Shown piece by piece: positions 18,249-28,675 of a stretch of 38,869 nt of DNA (position 1 is its first letter; every line of letters begins with the position of its first letter). The translations under genes and the position numbers were made by a program. The DNA is from Candidatus Bathyarchaeota archaeon. Its GTDB lineage: Archaea; Thermoproteota; Bathyarchaeia; Bathyarchaeales; DTEX01. The stretch spans positions 1 to 38,869 of the forward strand of contig JAGTQF010000010.1 in assembly GCA_018396655.1 (NCBI GenBank). Reading direction: 5' to 3'. The notes beneath the pieces were generated by a model, which was given only the letters and a program-made list of their open reading frames with translations, searched no databases and was not told the origin of the DNA.

Positions 18249-19469
18249 GTGCTAACTCAGTTGAGTGAGTTCAGCTTTGTCCATATCGCTGATGTTCACT
18301 TGGGCTATGAGCAGTATAATCTCAGCGAGAGGCGAGATGATTTTGATAGAGCCTTTATGGAGGCTGTCGATAAAATTATGGCGCTGAAGCCAAACTTCGT
18401 GATTATAGCCGGAGACCTATTTCACCATGCCAGACCCTTAAACATAACCCTAGAGAGGGCTATAAGGAATTTTAGGAGGCTGAAAGAGGCGAATATACCG
18501 GTTCTGGTTGTTGATGGCTCGCATGATGCTGCTCCAAATACCTTAACAAGCACAATACTTAATCCCCTTGACAGCGCCGGGCTAATATATTATCTGCCGA
18601 GACATGAGAATGCATGCTGGGAGAATGAGTATTGCTACGTGTATGGAATCCCAAACTTTAGAACTAGAGAGAGAACTGAGAAGCAACTGCCAGCTTTTTA
18701 TGAACTGAAGAAACCTACACCCCGCAAGGATAAATTTAACATATTTGTCTTCCACATGGCCCTAGACATGCCGGAAATAACAAAATTTTATCCTAGAATA
18801 GCTGCTGAAGCTTCACCAGCCCTAATACCGGAAGGCTTCAATTATTATGCTGGTGGACACATACACTTACCACTACAAATCCAATTTAGGAATGGAGTAT
18901 TAGCCTACAGCGGCTCAACCGAAACCGTGAGCTATGAGGATGCCTATGCTGAGAAAGGCTTCTATTACGTTGAAGTTGACAAGAGATTTGAGGTTAAGGT
19001 AAGCCGCATAAACATTGAGGGCACGAGGAAATTTAAGGTTGTTGAAAGGGATTGCAGTGGTCTATCCCCTCATGAGATAACGGAGCTGGCTGAAAAAATC
19101 GTTAGAGAAGCTGACGAAGAGGGTGCCGTCATAGTTCCGGTCCTAAAGGGTATGCTGCCAGCTGGCTCAACTAGGGGGGAGATTGATTTGGCAAGAATTA
19201 GAGGAGCGGCTGAGAAGGCTCTAGCAGTGCACCCAGTTCTTCTTCTTAGGGAGGAGGAGATCCCCGAGGAGATTATAAAGAGCATATTTGAGGGTGAGAT
19301 AAAAGATTTGAGGGTTAAATCATACGAGTATTTTCTCCAATTCTTTATGCAACGCTATAGCCGTGAGGAGGCTGAGAAAAGGGCTAGAGTGGCCTTAGAC
19401 TTAATGCAATACCTGGTGAGGGGGGATGAGGATAAAGTTAGGGAGGTTCTGGAGGGTTTGATTAAATGA
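18249..19469 (+). CDS. mre11: Mre11-like DNA repair exonuclease
   Basis: FVHIADVHLGYEQY, VIIAGDLFHHARP, DGSHDA and YYAGGHIHLP phosphodiesterase motifs; start/stop overlap with rad50. Confidence 0.93.
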   Translation: MLTQLSEFSFVHIADVHLGYEQYNLSERRDDFDRAFMEAVDKIMALKPNFVIIAGDLFHHARPLNITLERAIRNFRRLKEANIPVLVVDGSHDAAPNTLTSTILNPLDSAGLIYYLPRHENACWENEYCYVYGIPNFRTRERTEKQLPAFYELKKPTPRKDKFNIFVFHMALDMPEITKFYPRIAAEASPALIPEGFNYYAGGHIHLPLQIQFRNGVLAYSGSTETVSYEDAYAEKGFYYVEVDKRFEVKVSRINIEGTRKFKVVERDCSGLSPHEITELAEKIVREADEEGAVIVPVLKGMLPAGSTRGEIDLARIRGAAEKALAVHPVLLLREEEIPEEIIKSIFEGEIKDLRVKSYEYFLQFFMQRYSREEAEKRARVALDLMQYLVRGDEDKVREVLEGLIK

Positions 19470-21550
19470 AGATAGATAGCATATTCATTGAGAACATGAG
19501 GTCTCACGTTAAAACTTACATAAAATTCTCGAAGGGATTCAACTGTCTAGTGGGCGGGTTAGGCGCCGGAAAATCTAGCATACTATATGCAATAGACTTC
19601 GCATTATTTGGGGAACCCCTAAGCAGAAGTTACGACTACCTATTACGTGAGGGGACGGATATTGGCAGAGTTGCACTGAAATTTATAGAAAACGGGAAAG
19701 AATACACCATTTGGAGGGGGCTTAGGAGGCGCGGTGAAAGAATAAGCCAAGACCCTGAGCAACTCAAGCTCTTCGAGGGGAGCAAGCTTTTAGCCGAGAT
19801 GAAAAGCGATGCGGTGTCAGAGCAGCTGAAGTCGATAATTGGGGTGGATAGGGAGATATTCCGCGATATAATCTGGGTTAGGCAGGAGAAGCTTAAGGAG
19901 ATATTGGATATTATGCCAGCAGAAAGACAGAGGAGACTAGACCAGCTATTCGGAATATCAGACTATGATATCTCATGGGCAAACTTAAGACCAGTCCAGA
20001 GATGGTATGAGGGTGAAAGAGAGACGCTAGAGCGGGACCCAGACGTCATTGGCGTAAAGGATATGCAGAGCAAATATGACGAGGCTGTCAAGGAACTCTC
20101 AATAAGGGAGGCTGAGCTTGAAGAGGCACATCGAAGCCTATACGAGGCTGAGTTAAAGCTTAAGGAGGCTTCCTCAAGGCTTGAGGGGCTTATGGAGATG
20201 CGCCGAAAAAGTGAGGAGATGAGGAATGAGGAAGCCGATTTAAAGTCCAAGATTGGAAGTCTTGAGAGCATATGTGCCAGGCTGATGAACGAGATTAGAG
20301 AGAGAAGAGCGAAGATAAACGATTTAGAAACGCGCCTAGAAGCTTTAAACGCTCAGGAGAAGAATGTTAGGCGGAGGCTTGCCGATTTAGGTTTGTCAGA
20401 GAATATGTCCCTAGAAGACCTTCAATCTTATATCGACAGTATTATTGTGCAAATCTCAAGCATACGTGGTGAGGAAGAGAACGTTAGGGGAGAAATTAGA
20501 AGGGCAACGCAGAGAATATCTAATTTAGTTAAAGAGAGCAGGTGCCCACTGTGTCTCCAAAACCTCTTGTCCGAATATAAAGATAAGCTAATGAAGCAAC
20601 TCAATGAGGAAATCTCCAGCTATAGGCAGCAGCTAAGCGAGCTAGAGAGGAGCGCTAAGGAGCTAGAGCATCTAAGAAGCATCCTCTTCGCAGCCCTCAC
20701 CAGCCTACAATCAATCCTTCCAAAACGGGAGGAGCTAACTAGACAGCTCAGGGATGAGGAACAGCAGCTCAAAAGAGCGGTGGAGGAATTGAATGCAAAA
20801 AAAGAGGAGATTGAAATATTAAAGAGTCGCCTAACCGACTTAAAATCCAAGATTGCTGAATTCGATTATTCAAAACTTGAGGAGGCTCAGAGGCTATATA
20901 GTGAGACTTTAGAGAGATACTCGAACCTAAAGTATAAGGTTCAGAATTTAGAGAGCCAAAAGAATGAGATTATAAGTAGGCTTGAGGGACTAAAAATCCG
21001 GTTAGATATAGCCCAAAAGAAGATTGAGCGCTTAGAGAAAATTAGGGAGATACTGGTGTTCATTGAGGAGACTAGACAGGCGTATAAGAGTATACAGCCA
21101 AAGATAAGAGGAGATTTTGTAAAGTATCTTGAGAGAATCGTCCAGCAGATAATGGATGAGCTCATTGGCTCGGAGGGGGAGCTCTTCACCATCAAGATTG
21201 ACGAGAATTATACGCCAATAATTGAGGGTGAGGATGGGCGAGAGAGAAGTGCATCTAATCTCTCTGGAGGCGAGAGGACTTTTCTCGCACTCGCATATAG
21301 GTTGGGCATTGGCCAGCTTATAATGCATCTGAAGTCTGGACGCGGATTAAGCATATTGCTCCTAGATGAGCCGACGGAGAGCCTGGGTAGAGAGGATGGT
21401 TCAATAGATAGGTTAGCGGAGATGTTATCACGCCTAAAAACAATCGAGCAGATAATAGCGGTAACGCACAGCGAAGCCTTCGCCGAAAAAGCTGACCAAG
21501 TAATAAGGGTTGAGAAAAGAGATGGAAAGAGCGTAGTCTTAACGGAGTAA
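19466..21550 (+). CDS. rad50: Rad50 DNA repair ATPase
   Basis: Walker A GGLGAGKSSIL; zinc-hook ESRCPLCLQNL; signature NLSGGERTFLALAYRL; ILLLDEPTESL. Confidence 0.95.
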   Translation: MKIDSIFIENMRSHVKTYIKFSKGFNCLVGGLGAGKSSILYAIDFALFGEPLSRSYDYLLREGTDIGRVALKFIENGKEYTIWRGLRRRGERISQDPEQLKLFEGSKLLAEMKSDAVSEQLKSIIGVDREIFRDIIWVRQEKLKEILDIMPAERQRRLDQLFGISDYDISWANLRPVQRWYEGERETLERDPDVIGVKDMQSKYDEAVKELSIREAELEEAHRSLYEAELKLKEASSRLEGLMEMRRKSEEMRNEEADLKSKIGSLESICARLMNEIRERRAKINDLETRLEALNAQEKNVRRRLADLGLSENMSLEDLQSYIDSIIVQISSIRGEEENVRGEIRRATQRISNLVKESRCPLCLQNLLSEYKDKLMKQLNEEISSYRQQLSELERSAKELEHLRSILFAALTSLQSILPKREELTRQLRDEEQQLKRAVEELNAKKEEIEILKSRLTDLKSKIAEFDYSKLEEAQRLYSETLERYSNLKYKVQNLESQKNEIISRLEGLKIRLDIAQKKIERLEKIREILVFIEETRQAYKSIQPKIRGDFVKYLERIVQQIMDELIGSEGELFTIKIDENYTPIIEGEDGRERSASNLSGGERTFLALAYRLGIGQLIMHLKSGRGLSILLLDEPTESLGREDGSIDRLAEMLSRLKTIEQIIAVTHSEAFAEKADQVIRVEKRDGKSVVLTE

Positions 21551-21552
21551 AT

Positions 21553-22512
21553 ATGCCTTTAATTCCGCATTATATTTTAGGCCTCATTGGATGGAGGATG
21601 ATGAGAATGATTAAGGTTGGTTGTTGCGGCTACCCAGTTTCACAGGCCAAATACTACGAAACCTTTAAGCTGGTTGAGTTAAACAGTACATTTTATAGGT
21701 ATCCAAGCCCCAGAACTGCTGAGAACTGGCGGAAGAGAGCTCCAGAGGATTTTGAATTCACCGTGAAAGCCCATCAAGATATAAGCCACAAATATAAGTT
21801 GAAGATTGAGAGAGCGGCGGAGCCTTTTGAGAAAGTTAAACAGATATGTCGCATATTAAAGGCGAAGATTATACTTATCCAGACGCCAGCGTCCTTTAGC
21901 ATAAAAAATCTTGAGGATGCAAAAAAGTTCTTTAGCGGAATTAACCGCGAAGATTTCATTCTTGTTTGGGAAACGCGGGGACCCTCATGGGAGAGCGATG
22001 AGGGGCTTAGAAGCCTTAAGGGGATTCTAAGCGAACTGGATGTAACGCATGTAACCGACCCATTAAGGCTCATGCCAACCTATACATCTAGACTAGTATA
22101 TTTCCGTCTTCACGGATTAGGTGAGCGCATGTACTACTACCAGTATACAAATGACGAACTAAGAAGGATTTATGAAATCGTCAGAGGGTTTGAGGGGCTG
22201 GAGATGGGCGCCTACGTCCTCTTTAACAATCTATCCATGTTTGAGGATGCAAGACGCTTCGCCTTCTTTATGAAAAATGGATACTTTCCGCCATTAACCG
22301 GAGAATTCGGCATAGAATCTGTTCAGCGCATTCTTAATGCGGTCCGCTATCCAACGACGAAAAACGCGTTAATCGATAGGGTTGGCTGGAGACTTATCGA
22401 GTTTGAGGATGGAAGGCAGGTTAGGCTCAGTAAATTAATGGCTAATATATCGGCAAAAACCTATAAGAACCCCGAGGAAATCATGAGCGAGCTAAAAGCA
22501 AGCCTTGCTTAA
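21553..22512 (+). CDS. DUF72 domain-containing protein
   Basis: IKVGCCGYPVS..YYETFKLVELNSTFYRYPSPRTAENWRKRAPEDFEFTVKAHQDISH; true start may be an internal ATG. Confidence 0.92.
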   Translation: MPLIPHYILGLIGWRMMRMIKVGCCGYPVSQAKYYETFKLVELNSTFYRYPSPRTAENWRKRAPEDFEFTVKAHQDISHKYKLKIERAAEPFEKVKQICRILKAKIILIQTPASFSIKNLEDAKKFFSGINREDFILVWETRGPSWESDEGLRSLKGILSELDVTHVTDPLRLMPTYTSRLVYFRLHGLGERMYYYQYTNDELRRIYEIVRGFEGLEMGAYVLFNNLSMFEDARRFAFFMKNGYFPPLTGEFGIESVQRILNAVRYPTTKNALIDRVGWRLIEFEDGRQVRLSKLMANISAKTYKNPEEIMSELKASLA

Positions 22513-22574
22513 AGCTCTTCCAGAACATAAGAGATAAATAATTAAGGTTTCAGAGAATAATTTGGGGTGAGTTT

Positions 22575-22961
22575 TTGGGATTAGGTATCTCAATCGAGAC
22601 TGTTATGAGAAGACCTCCAGTCACAGCGTTATTTTCTGACAATGTCTCATTAGTTATTGAAAAGATGATTTCAAACAATATTGGTGCCGTCATAGTTATG
22701 AGCGGCGGTAACCCGGTTGGAATAGTAACCGAGAGGGATATTCTCGAGAGGGTTGTTAGGGCGGGTAAAGACCCGAATAAAACCAGAGCTGAGGAGATAA
22801 TGTCATCCCCACTAATATCGATTGAGGCGGATAAAACAGTAAAAGACGCATTGATTCTAATGCGTGATAAGAAAATAAGAAGGCTTGGAGTTACGAGGAG
22901 AGAGAGGCTTATAGGTATAGTAACTGAGAGAAGATTGCTTGATGCATTAGCATCATACTAA
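22575..22961 (+). CDS. tandem CBS domain protein
   Basis: Two CBS repeats: IGAVIVMSGGNPVGIVTERDIL and IRRLGVTRRERLIGIVTERRLL; TTG start. Confidence 0.93.
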   Translation: MGLGISIETVMRRPPVTALFSDNVSLVIEKMISNNIGAVIVMSGGNPVGIVTERDILERVVRAGKDPNKTRAEEIMSSPLISIEADKTVKDALILMRDKKIRRLGVTRRERLIGIVTERRLLDALASY

Positions 22962-23005
22962 ATAATCTTCATCCCCCATTTTTTCTTACACAGGAGGTTA
23001 TTGGA

Positions 23006-24283
23006 ATGAACAGTATTAAACCCGGCTATAGTCCTGAGAACCTAAAGGTCATAATCCCAGTTGGCGGTATAGCCAAGAGACTTCTCCCACTCACAGCTGA
23101 GGTGTCTAAGGCATGTATTAGGCTTGTTAATCTCCCGCTTATAGAAATATCGCTCCTAACATTAGCTAAGCAGGGAGTTAAAAACTTCATTTTCGGCGTG
23201 AAAGGTTACACAAATTACAGGAGCTTGCATGACCACTTCGAGTCGGGTGTAGGATTTTCGGCAAGATATGGCATTACTCCAAGGGTTCACATAAAATATC
23301 AACCAAATGTGGACGACTGTGGAAGCGCAGACTCAGCCCGCATAAATATCGAGTATTATGATATTAGGGACCCCGTCTTCGCAGTTCAAGGAGACAATAT
23401 ATTTGACGTAAATTTGATGGACATGCTGAAATTTCATTGCGAGAAAAATGCCTTCCTAACAATCGGGCTTATGCCAGTTCCAGACGTCACTGGATATGGA
23501 ATCGCTAAGATTGATAAAGATATGCGTATATCGGAATTCGTTGAGAAGCCAAGTCCTAAAGAGGCTCCATCTAATCTGGCTAACACCGGACTTTATTTGT
23601 TTAGTCCGGAGGTTAGGGAGGTCTTTAAAGAGACCAGAGTTCAAGAAATGATATTTAAGAAGAAGCGATTAGACTTCGGCTATGACTTTATACCATATCT
23701 TATAGAGACTGGGCGTCCAGTCTATGGATACATTTTAAGCGGAGTATGGTATGATGTCGGGACACCAGAAAGGTACCTAGAGGCTATGGATGGGATATTG
23801 CATGGTAAACTGAAAGCTCTCCAGGATTTCGGGGGCAGAATATTCGAGAATACAAACATATGGATACAGGGCGAGAGCCCAGAGGCCCTCCGGAGAAGGG
23901 ATGAAATCGTAAGAAAAATTAAGGATGGCAGAATAGAGGTTGAGGGACCTGTCTTAATTGGTAGACACTGCGAAATTTCTGATGGTGTCAGAATAGTTAA
24001 TTCATGCATAGACAATTATACTAGGATAGGAAGGAATGTAGTTATAGAGAACTCAGCCATAATGGATAGGGTCATAGTCGGCAATAATGCTGAGATAAAA
24101 AATAGCATTATTGGGAGGCATTGTATCATAAATTCAAGCCAAATAGAGAGAACCAAAATACACGATGTATCCGTTATAGCAGATGATGTGATAATTGATG
24201 ATGGATGCGAGATAGCGTCAACGAAAATTTATCCACACAAACACTTACATAAACAATCAGTTCGAGGAGCGATTATCACTTAA
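23006..24283 (+). CDS. sugar-phosphate nucleotidyltransferase with C-terminal LbH repeats
   Basis: VIIPVGGIAKRLLPLTAEVSKACIRLVNLPLIE; VWYDVGTPERYLEAM; C-terminal hexapeptide repeats. Confidence 0.9.
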   Translation: MNSIKPGYSPENLKVIIPVGGIAKRLLPLTAEVSKACIRLVNLPLIEISLLTLAKQGVKNFIFGVKGYTNYRSLHDHFESGVGFSARYGITPRVHIKYQPNVDDCGSADSARINIEYYDIRDPVFAVQGDNIFDVNLMDMLKFHCEKNAFLTIGLMPVPDVTGYGIAKIDKDMRISEFVEKPSPKEAPSNLANTGLYLFSPEVREVFKETRVQEMIFKKKRLDFGYDFIPYLIETGRPVYGYILSGVWYDVGTPERYLEAMDGILHGKLKALQDFGGRIFENTNIWIQGESPEALRRRDEIVRKIKDGRIEVEGPVLIGRHCEISDGVRIVNSCIDNYTRIGRNVVIENSAIMDRVIVGNNAEIKNSIIGRHCIINSSQIERTKIHDVSVIADDVIIDDGCEIASTKIYPHKHLHKQSVRGAIIT

Positions 24284-24337
24284 GCTGAGTAAAAATAAAT
24301 GGATTATTGAAAACATTTGCATCCTTAGCGCCTATTA

Positions 24338-24550
24338 TTAAGGTAGATAGGCATATATTAGGCAGCATACGATGGCTAAGAGAGCGCCTACGAGACCCCA
24401 TGCAGCCCATTCTGAAGCAAAAATCTGTGGAAAAGCCTCTATTAAAAGTGGCAGAGCCCTAGAATACACGATATTAGCTGCAACGCCCAGCATAAATCCA
24501 ATGAGCCCTATCACAAAGAGAGTTAAAGCCATCTTTGACCTATGGCCCAT
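24338..24550 (-). CDS. small two-TM membrane protein of unknown function
   Basis: 70 aa, two hydrophobic helices; SD-like GAGGTGGAG upstream; 24 nt downstream of the CdvB-like gene. Confidence 0.65.
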   Translation of the reverse strand: MGHRSKMALTLFVIGLIGFMLGVAANIVYSRALPLLIEAFPQIFASEWAAWGLVGALLAIVCCLIYAYLP

Positions 24551-24574
24551 AAAAACTCCACCTCAGTACATTTT

Positions 24575-25216
24575 TTAACCGAACTTCTCACCCTCAGCCT
24601 CAGCAGCCTTCGATGCAACCAGCTCTGGGAACTTCGATTTCATCCTTTCCTCAGCAACCAAAGCGGCCTCTTCAATTATCTTCTGAGCCTCCTCGCTTGT
24701 TGGCTCAAAATCGAAGCTTGAGCCTACGGCTTGACCTGACTCAATCATTATTTCATCAAGCATTGTCATTATCGTATTTAGTTCGTGCTCAGCATTTGGC
24801 ATTATACCAACTATGCCAGAGCGCACATCCCTCAAAATCTCAAGGGCTGGCCCTATAACTGATGCGGCATTGCCAAGATGTGTAATTGTTCCAAGCCTTA
24901 ATGCCACCCTCTCAAGAGCTAACCTAGCATTTGACATAAGGTTTATGGTCTTCCTGAGCTCAGCAAGCTCATTAGCATAAACCGTTGCTCTTTTCATGTC
25001 ATGTTCAGAGTAGGCGTCAACAACTTTAGAGAATAACGATTTGTCTCTTTGAGCCATACTATTTATTGCATTCTCAAGCGCCTGGGCCTGAGCCTCTATG
25101 CGCTTAATGGCTAACGACAGCTTATATTTTAATGGTTGCTGCGGTCTAACTACACCCACAACTTTATCCATTACATTGTTGCTTGTTCCTTCCCATTCCT
25201 TACTAAACTTTGACAT
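24575..25216 (-). CDS. ESCRT-III/Snf7-family protein (CdvB-like)
   Basis: LSLAIKRIEAQAQALENAINSMAQRDKSLFSKVVDAYSEHDMKRATVYANELAELRKTINLM..ARLALERVALRLGTI..G is the CdvB/Snf7 pattern; no obvious C-terminal winged helix. Confidence 0.88.
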   Translation of the reverse strand: MSKFSKEWEGTSNNVMDKVVGVVRPQQPLKYKLSLAIKRIEAQAQALENAINSMAQRDKSLFSKVVDAYSEHDMKRATVYANELAELRKTINLMSNARLALERVALRLGTITHLGNAASVIGPALEILRDVRSGIVGIMPNAEHELNTIMTMLDEIMIESGQAVGSSFDFEPTSEEAQKIIEEAALVAEERMKSKFPELVASKAAEAEGEKFG

Positions 25217-25373
25217 TCAACATCACGAAACATCTCTGAGGGACCAGATTATATTTGAGCCTTCTTATCATTGACATATCTATTCACTTGATATGCTAAA
25301 CTCTTCTCTTTCAGGTAGGAGCATAATTATTCATTCAAAAATGGCATAGTTAGCGCTTAGAGGGAAACTCGAT

Positions 25374-26111
25374 TTAAATGAGCGACTTAAGCTTTCTGAG
25401 CTGAATGAGAGGAGGAATCTCATTAATTCGCTCAATTTCAATCCTATCCCACATTATCCCTTTAGGCCTCTCGCCTGCATCATTTATTCTAATGACCTTA
25501 GTGGGCGTTATTATTGCATCAACTATAAGATCATATACATCTTTGGGAACAAAATCAACTACCTGAATATCATGAACTGTTGTAAATATGGGTGTTTTCT
25601 CATCAACAACGCCCAGCTCGCGCAGTATTCCGTACTCTATTTCACTGTATCCGCCACCCTTGCCAACCCTAACCCCATCTTTAGAGACGGCTACGGAGCC
25701 AGCGACAATTAAATCCACGTTAGGTATTTCATCGATGCTGCATATCTCACCGTACTTGAAGGCGCCGCGTATTGATGAGGCATCCTCATAAGCTCTTTTA
25801 GGTATTTTTCTCGGTTCGAGAAGCAAGAAGCCTGAGCTGAGTCTGGGCGTAGGCATTAGGAGAGTTTTCCCATTTAGGAGGGCTAAGAATCTAACCATTC
25901 TTTGTGGTGAGTCCGGATTAACCTTGATAACTTTAGCCCGCTTAAACTCCCATTGTTCAGCTAGCTTTTGTGCAGCAATATTCGAGCCAACGAAATTTGG
26001 TATTCTACCATAAACTGGCTTAGGAAATCTTGATATGCCAGTCTCCTCCATAAGCGCCCAAATCTTTCGGCGTATCTCCTCCTTGCTTAATTTTGGGGAA
26101 TCCGACAACAT
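25374..26111 (-). CDS. 5-formyltetrahydrofolate cyclo-ligase family protein
   Basis: FVGSNIAAQKLAEQWEFKRAKVIKVNPDSPQRMVRFLALLNGKTLLMPTPRL; GVRVGKGGGYSEIEYGIL. Confidence 0.85.
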   Translation of the reverse strand: MLSDSPKLSKEEIRRKIWALMEETGISRFPKPVYGRIPNFVGSNIAAQKLAEQWEFKRAKVIKVNPDSPQRMVRFLALLNGKTLLMPTPRLSSGFLLLEPRKIPKRAYEDASSIRGAFKYGEICSIDEIPNVDLIVAGSVAVSKDGVRVGKGGGYSEIEYGILRELGVVDEKTPIFTTVHDIQVVDFVPKDVYDLIVDAIITPTKVIRINDAGERPKGIMWDRIEIERINEIPPLIQLRKLKSLI

Positions 26112-26125
26112 AGGGCTACACAGAC

Positions 26126-27505
26126 TCAGCCCCTTAATATACCCTCAGACTTAAGCTCTCTCAGGGCTTCATTAAACCTCTCAATGGTTGTCTCAATATC
26201 TTTTCTAGTATGGGCAATTGACAATATGAACCTTGAACCCATTGGATGTACGCCTTTATTTATCAGCTCCTTCTCGATTATGCGCGTAATCTTTTGACTT
26301 TCTTCCCTCTTTTTCTGAAACCTAATATAGCTTTCGATATCCGAAACATTTAAATCCTCCGGGCTCAGCCCAAAACCTACATAAATTATTGATGGCGTCG
26401 TCCCCCACACTAAAGCATCAACACGATTATCCTCGATAACATCATTTAAACCCCGCCTCAGCATTTCACCCTTAAAATTTATTGATGGATGGACCCTTCC
26501 CTCAAGAATTAAACCCAAGCAAGCATTTCCAGCCGCTGCAGAAAGCGGATTAGCATTAAATGTTCCCGGATGAGCTATCCTTCTGCCTTCGGCCTTAAAC
26601 TCCAACAGACTTAGACATTCTCTCTTTCCAACAACAGCTCCGCCAGGAAAACCTCCGGCGAGAATTTTACCCAACGTTGAGAGGTCTGGTATTACGCCAT
26701 AGCGCTCCTGTGCTCCACCTGGAGCATCTCTAAACCCCGTGACAACCTCATCAAATATCAGGATTACACCGTTATCCTTCGTAATTTTCCTTAGGTTCTC
26801 GAGAAAACCCTTAGCTACTGGTATTAGCCCCATCGATGCGCCTCCAGGCTCAAGAATAACGCACGCAACATTGCCGCCCTCAATTACCCTCTCAACGGAT
26901 TCTATATCGTTTGGCAGTAAAGCAATAGTATATTGGCATACTTCAGGTGGAATGCCAACCGGATAGTCTCCTAATAGGAGGGATGAGTAACGGGGGTTAT
27001 AGTCAATTAATGTATAATCAAACCATCCGTGAAAGTGAGACATGAACTTTATGATGAACTTTTTTCCCGTGTAGGCTCTCGCTATCCGAATAGCCATCAT
27101 CGTCGCTTCAGTTCCAGAACTCGTGAACTCAACTAAGCCTTCACGTGCACACGGTATTAGACAAGTAACTTTTTCAGCCCACTGAATTTCAAGCTCATGT
27201 GAAGCCCCAAGATGAGTCCCCTTACGCACTTGTTCTATGGCCGCCTTAGTTACAATGGGATGGGCATGCCCCAAAATCAGCGCTCCATGCCCCATCCAAT
27301 AATCGATATATTCATTTCCATCAACATCCCATTTCCTAGAGCCTTTAGCCCTAACACAGTATATTGGCATAGGCTCGAAGTATCGTGAATCATGCGTCAC
27401 ACCCCTGGCAAAAACCCTCTTTGCTCTCCTATATAAGTCTAGGGATTTCAAGTGTTTCTTTAAATATTCATGGTCTATCTTATTCTTAAGACTCTCCGAA
27501 ATCAT
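26126..27505 (-). CDS. class III aminotransferase / glutamate-1-semialdehyde 2,1-aminomutase-like
   Basis: GATHDSRYFEP-type N-terminus; GHALILGHAHPIV, EFTSSGTEATMMAIRIAR, LIFDEVVTGFRDAPGGAQ, TLGKILAGGFPGGAVVG. Confidence 0.9.
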   Translation of the reverse strand: MISESLKNKIDHEYLKKHLKSLDLYRRAKRVFARGVTHDSRYFEPMPIYCVRAKGSRKWDVDGNEYIDYWMGHGALILGHAHPIVTKAAIEQVRKGTHLGASHELEIQWAEKVTCLIPCAREGLVEFTSSGTEATMMAIRIARAYTGKKFIIKFMSHFHGWFDYTLIDYNPRYSSLLLGDYPVGIPPEVCQYTIALLPNDIESVERVIEGGNVACVILEPGGASMGLIPVAKGFLENLRKITKDNGVILIFDEVVTGFRDAPGGAQERYGVIPDLSTLGKILAGGFPGGAVVGKRECLSLLEFKAEGRRIAHPGTFNANPLSAAAGNACLGLILEGRVHPSINFKGEMLRRGLNDVIEDNRVDALVWGTTPSIIYVGFGLSPEDLNVSDIESYIRFQKKREESQKITRIIEKELINKGVHPMGSRFILSIAHTRKDIETTIERFNEALRELKSEGILRG

Positions 27506-27674
27506 TTCTTAAACACTTCCAAACCGATTTTTCTCTACAATATCACCATGTTAAATAGTTTTTTAAAGTCCCTCCTAACCCATAGAAGGATGGGGATAAA
27601 AATCCCGAAAGGATGCAAGTATAACATTCAATCCATCCGTGTAAAAATTAGAGAATCAAGCGTGATAATGAACT

Positions 27675-28610
27675 ATGGTTGATGGAATATTCTTTGTTGG
27701 GCATGTCTCTATCGATGAAATTCAGAATGTGAATGGCTTTAATATTCAGCCTGGTGGAGCAGCACTCTATGCCGCTGTAGCTGCTAGAACACTCTTCGAA
27801 AAAGTCTATCTAATCTCGGTTGTAGGCGCGGATTATCCATTTTTAACAATTTTGGACATCTTTCCAAGACGGTACCTGAAAGTTTCAAAGATGCCATCAA
27901 CTAGATTCAGCATCAAATACAATGAGATGTGGGAAGCGAAGTATCTTATGGCTAAATATGGTTCTGGACTCAAAATATCACCATCACTAATACCAATAGA
28001 GAGTCTAGAGCCGGAGAGCATAGTGCACATATCACCACTTCCACCAACTAAAGTGAGGAGAATTGTCGAATCGATTAGGGAGAGGAAGCCTAAGACCAGG
28101 ATTTCTGTTAACACATGGATAGGATATATTAAAGGTGAGAATAAGAGCATCCTTAAGGAAATAGCCTCTGAAGTCGACTTCTTCATACTTAATGATTCCG
28201 AGGCGAAAGCTTTAACAGACACAAAAAGCCTATCAACAGCTCTAAAGCTTCTTAAATCCAAAATTCTGGTCGTAACCCTAGGCGATTTAGGAGCAATAAT
28301 AAGCAGCGAGGACGGAGACATACAAATGGTACCAGCACTAAGATTCCCCATAGAGAGGATTATAGACACAACGGGTGCTGGTGACACGTGGTGTGGCTCC
28401 TTTCTAGCAGCCTACAAGCAGACAAATGATTTAATGAAGGCTGTAACTGCAGCGTCGGTCATCTCAAGCATAAAATGTACTGGTTGGGGATTTAGTAAAC
28501 TCCTAAACTTAAGGTTTAAGGGAGTTGATAACATAATTGAATATATTATTGGGCTGAAAGAAGGTGGCGTGCAAAAGAAAATCTTAGATTATTTGATTAA
28601 GCAATCCTAG
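27675..28610 (+). CDS. PfkB-family carbohydrate kinase
   Basis: QPGGAALYAAVAARTL; C-terminal DTTGAGDTWCGSFLAAY. Confidence 0.92.
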   Translation: MVDGIFFVGHVSIDEIQNVNGFNIQPGGAALYAAVAARTLFEKVYLISVVGADYPFLTILDIFPRRYLKVSKMPSTRFSIKYNEMWEAKYLMAKYGSGLKISPSLIPIESLEPESIVHISPLPPTKVRRIVESIRERKPKTRISVNTWIGYIKGENKSILKEIASEVDFFILNDSEAKALTDTKSLSTALKLLKSKILVVTLGDLGAIISSEDGDIQMVPALRFPIERIIDTTGAGDTWCGSFLAAYKQTNDLMKAVTAASVISSIKCTGWGFSKLLNLRFKGVDNIIEYIIGLKEGGVQKKILDYLIKQS

Positions 28611-28675
28611 ATTTCCTTCTTTTTCTCAAGAGATGAGAAAACTTTAAAAATTCTAATTTTTCTCTCGCTAAAATA

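Noticed and set aside
27833-28387. 184-aa minus-strand ORF
   Set aside because: Antisense shadow of the PfkB kinase gene with no recognisable motifs.
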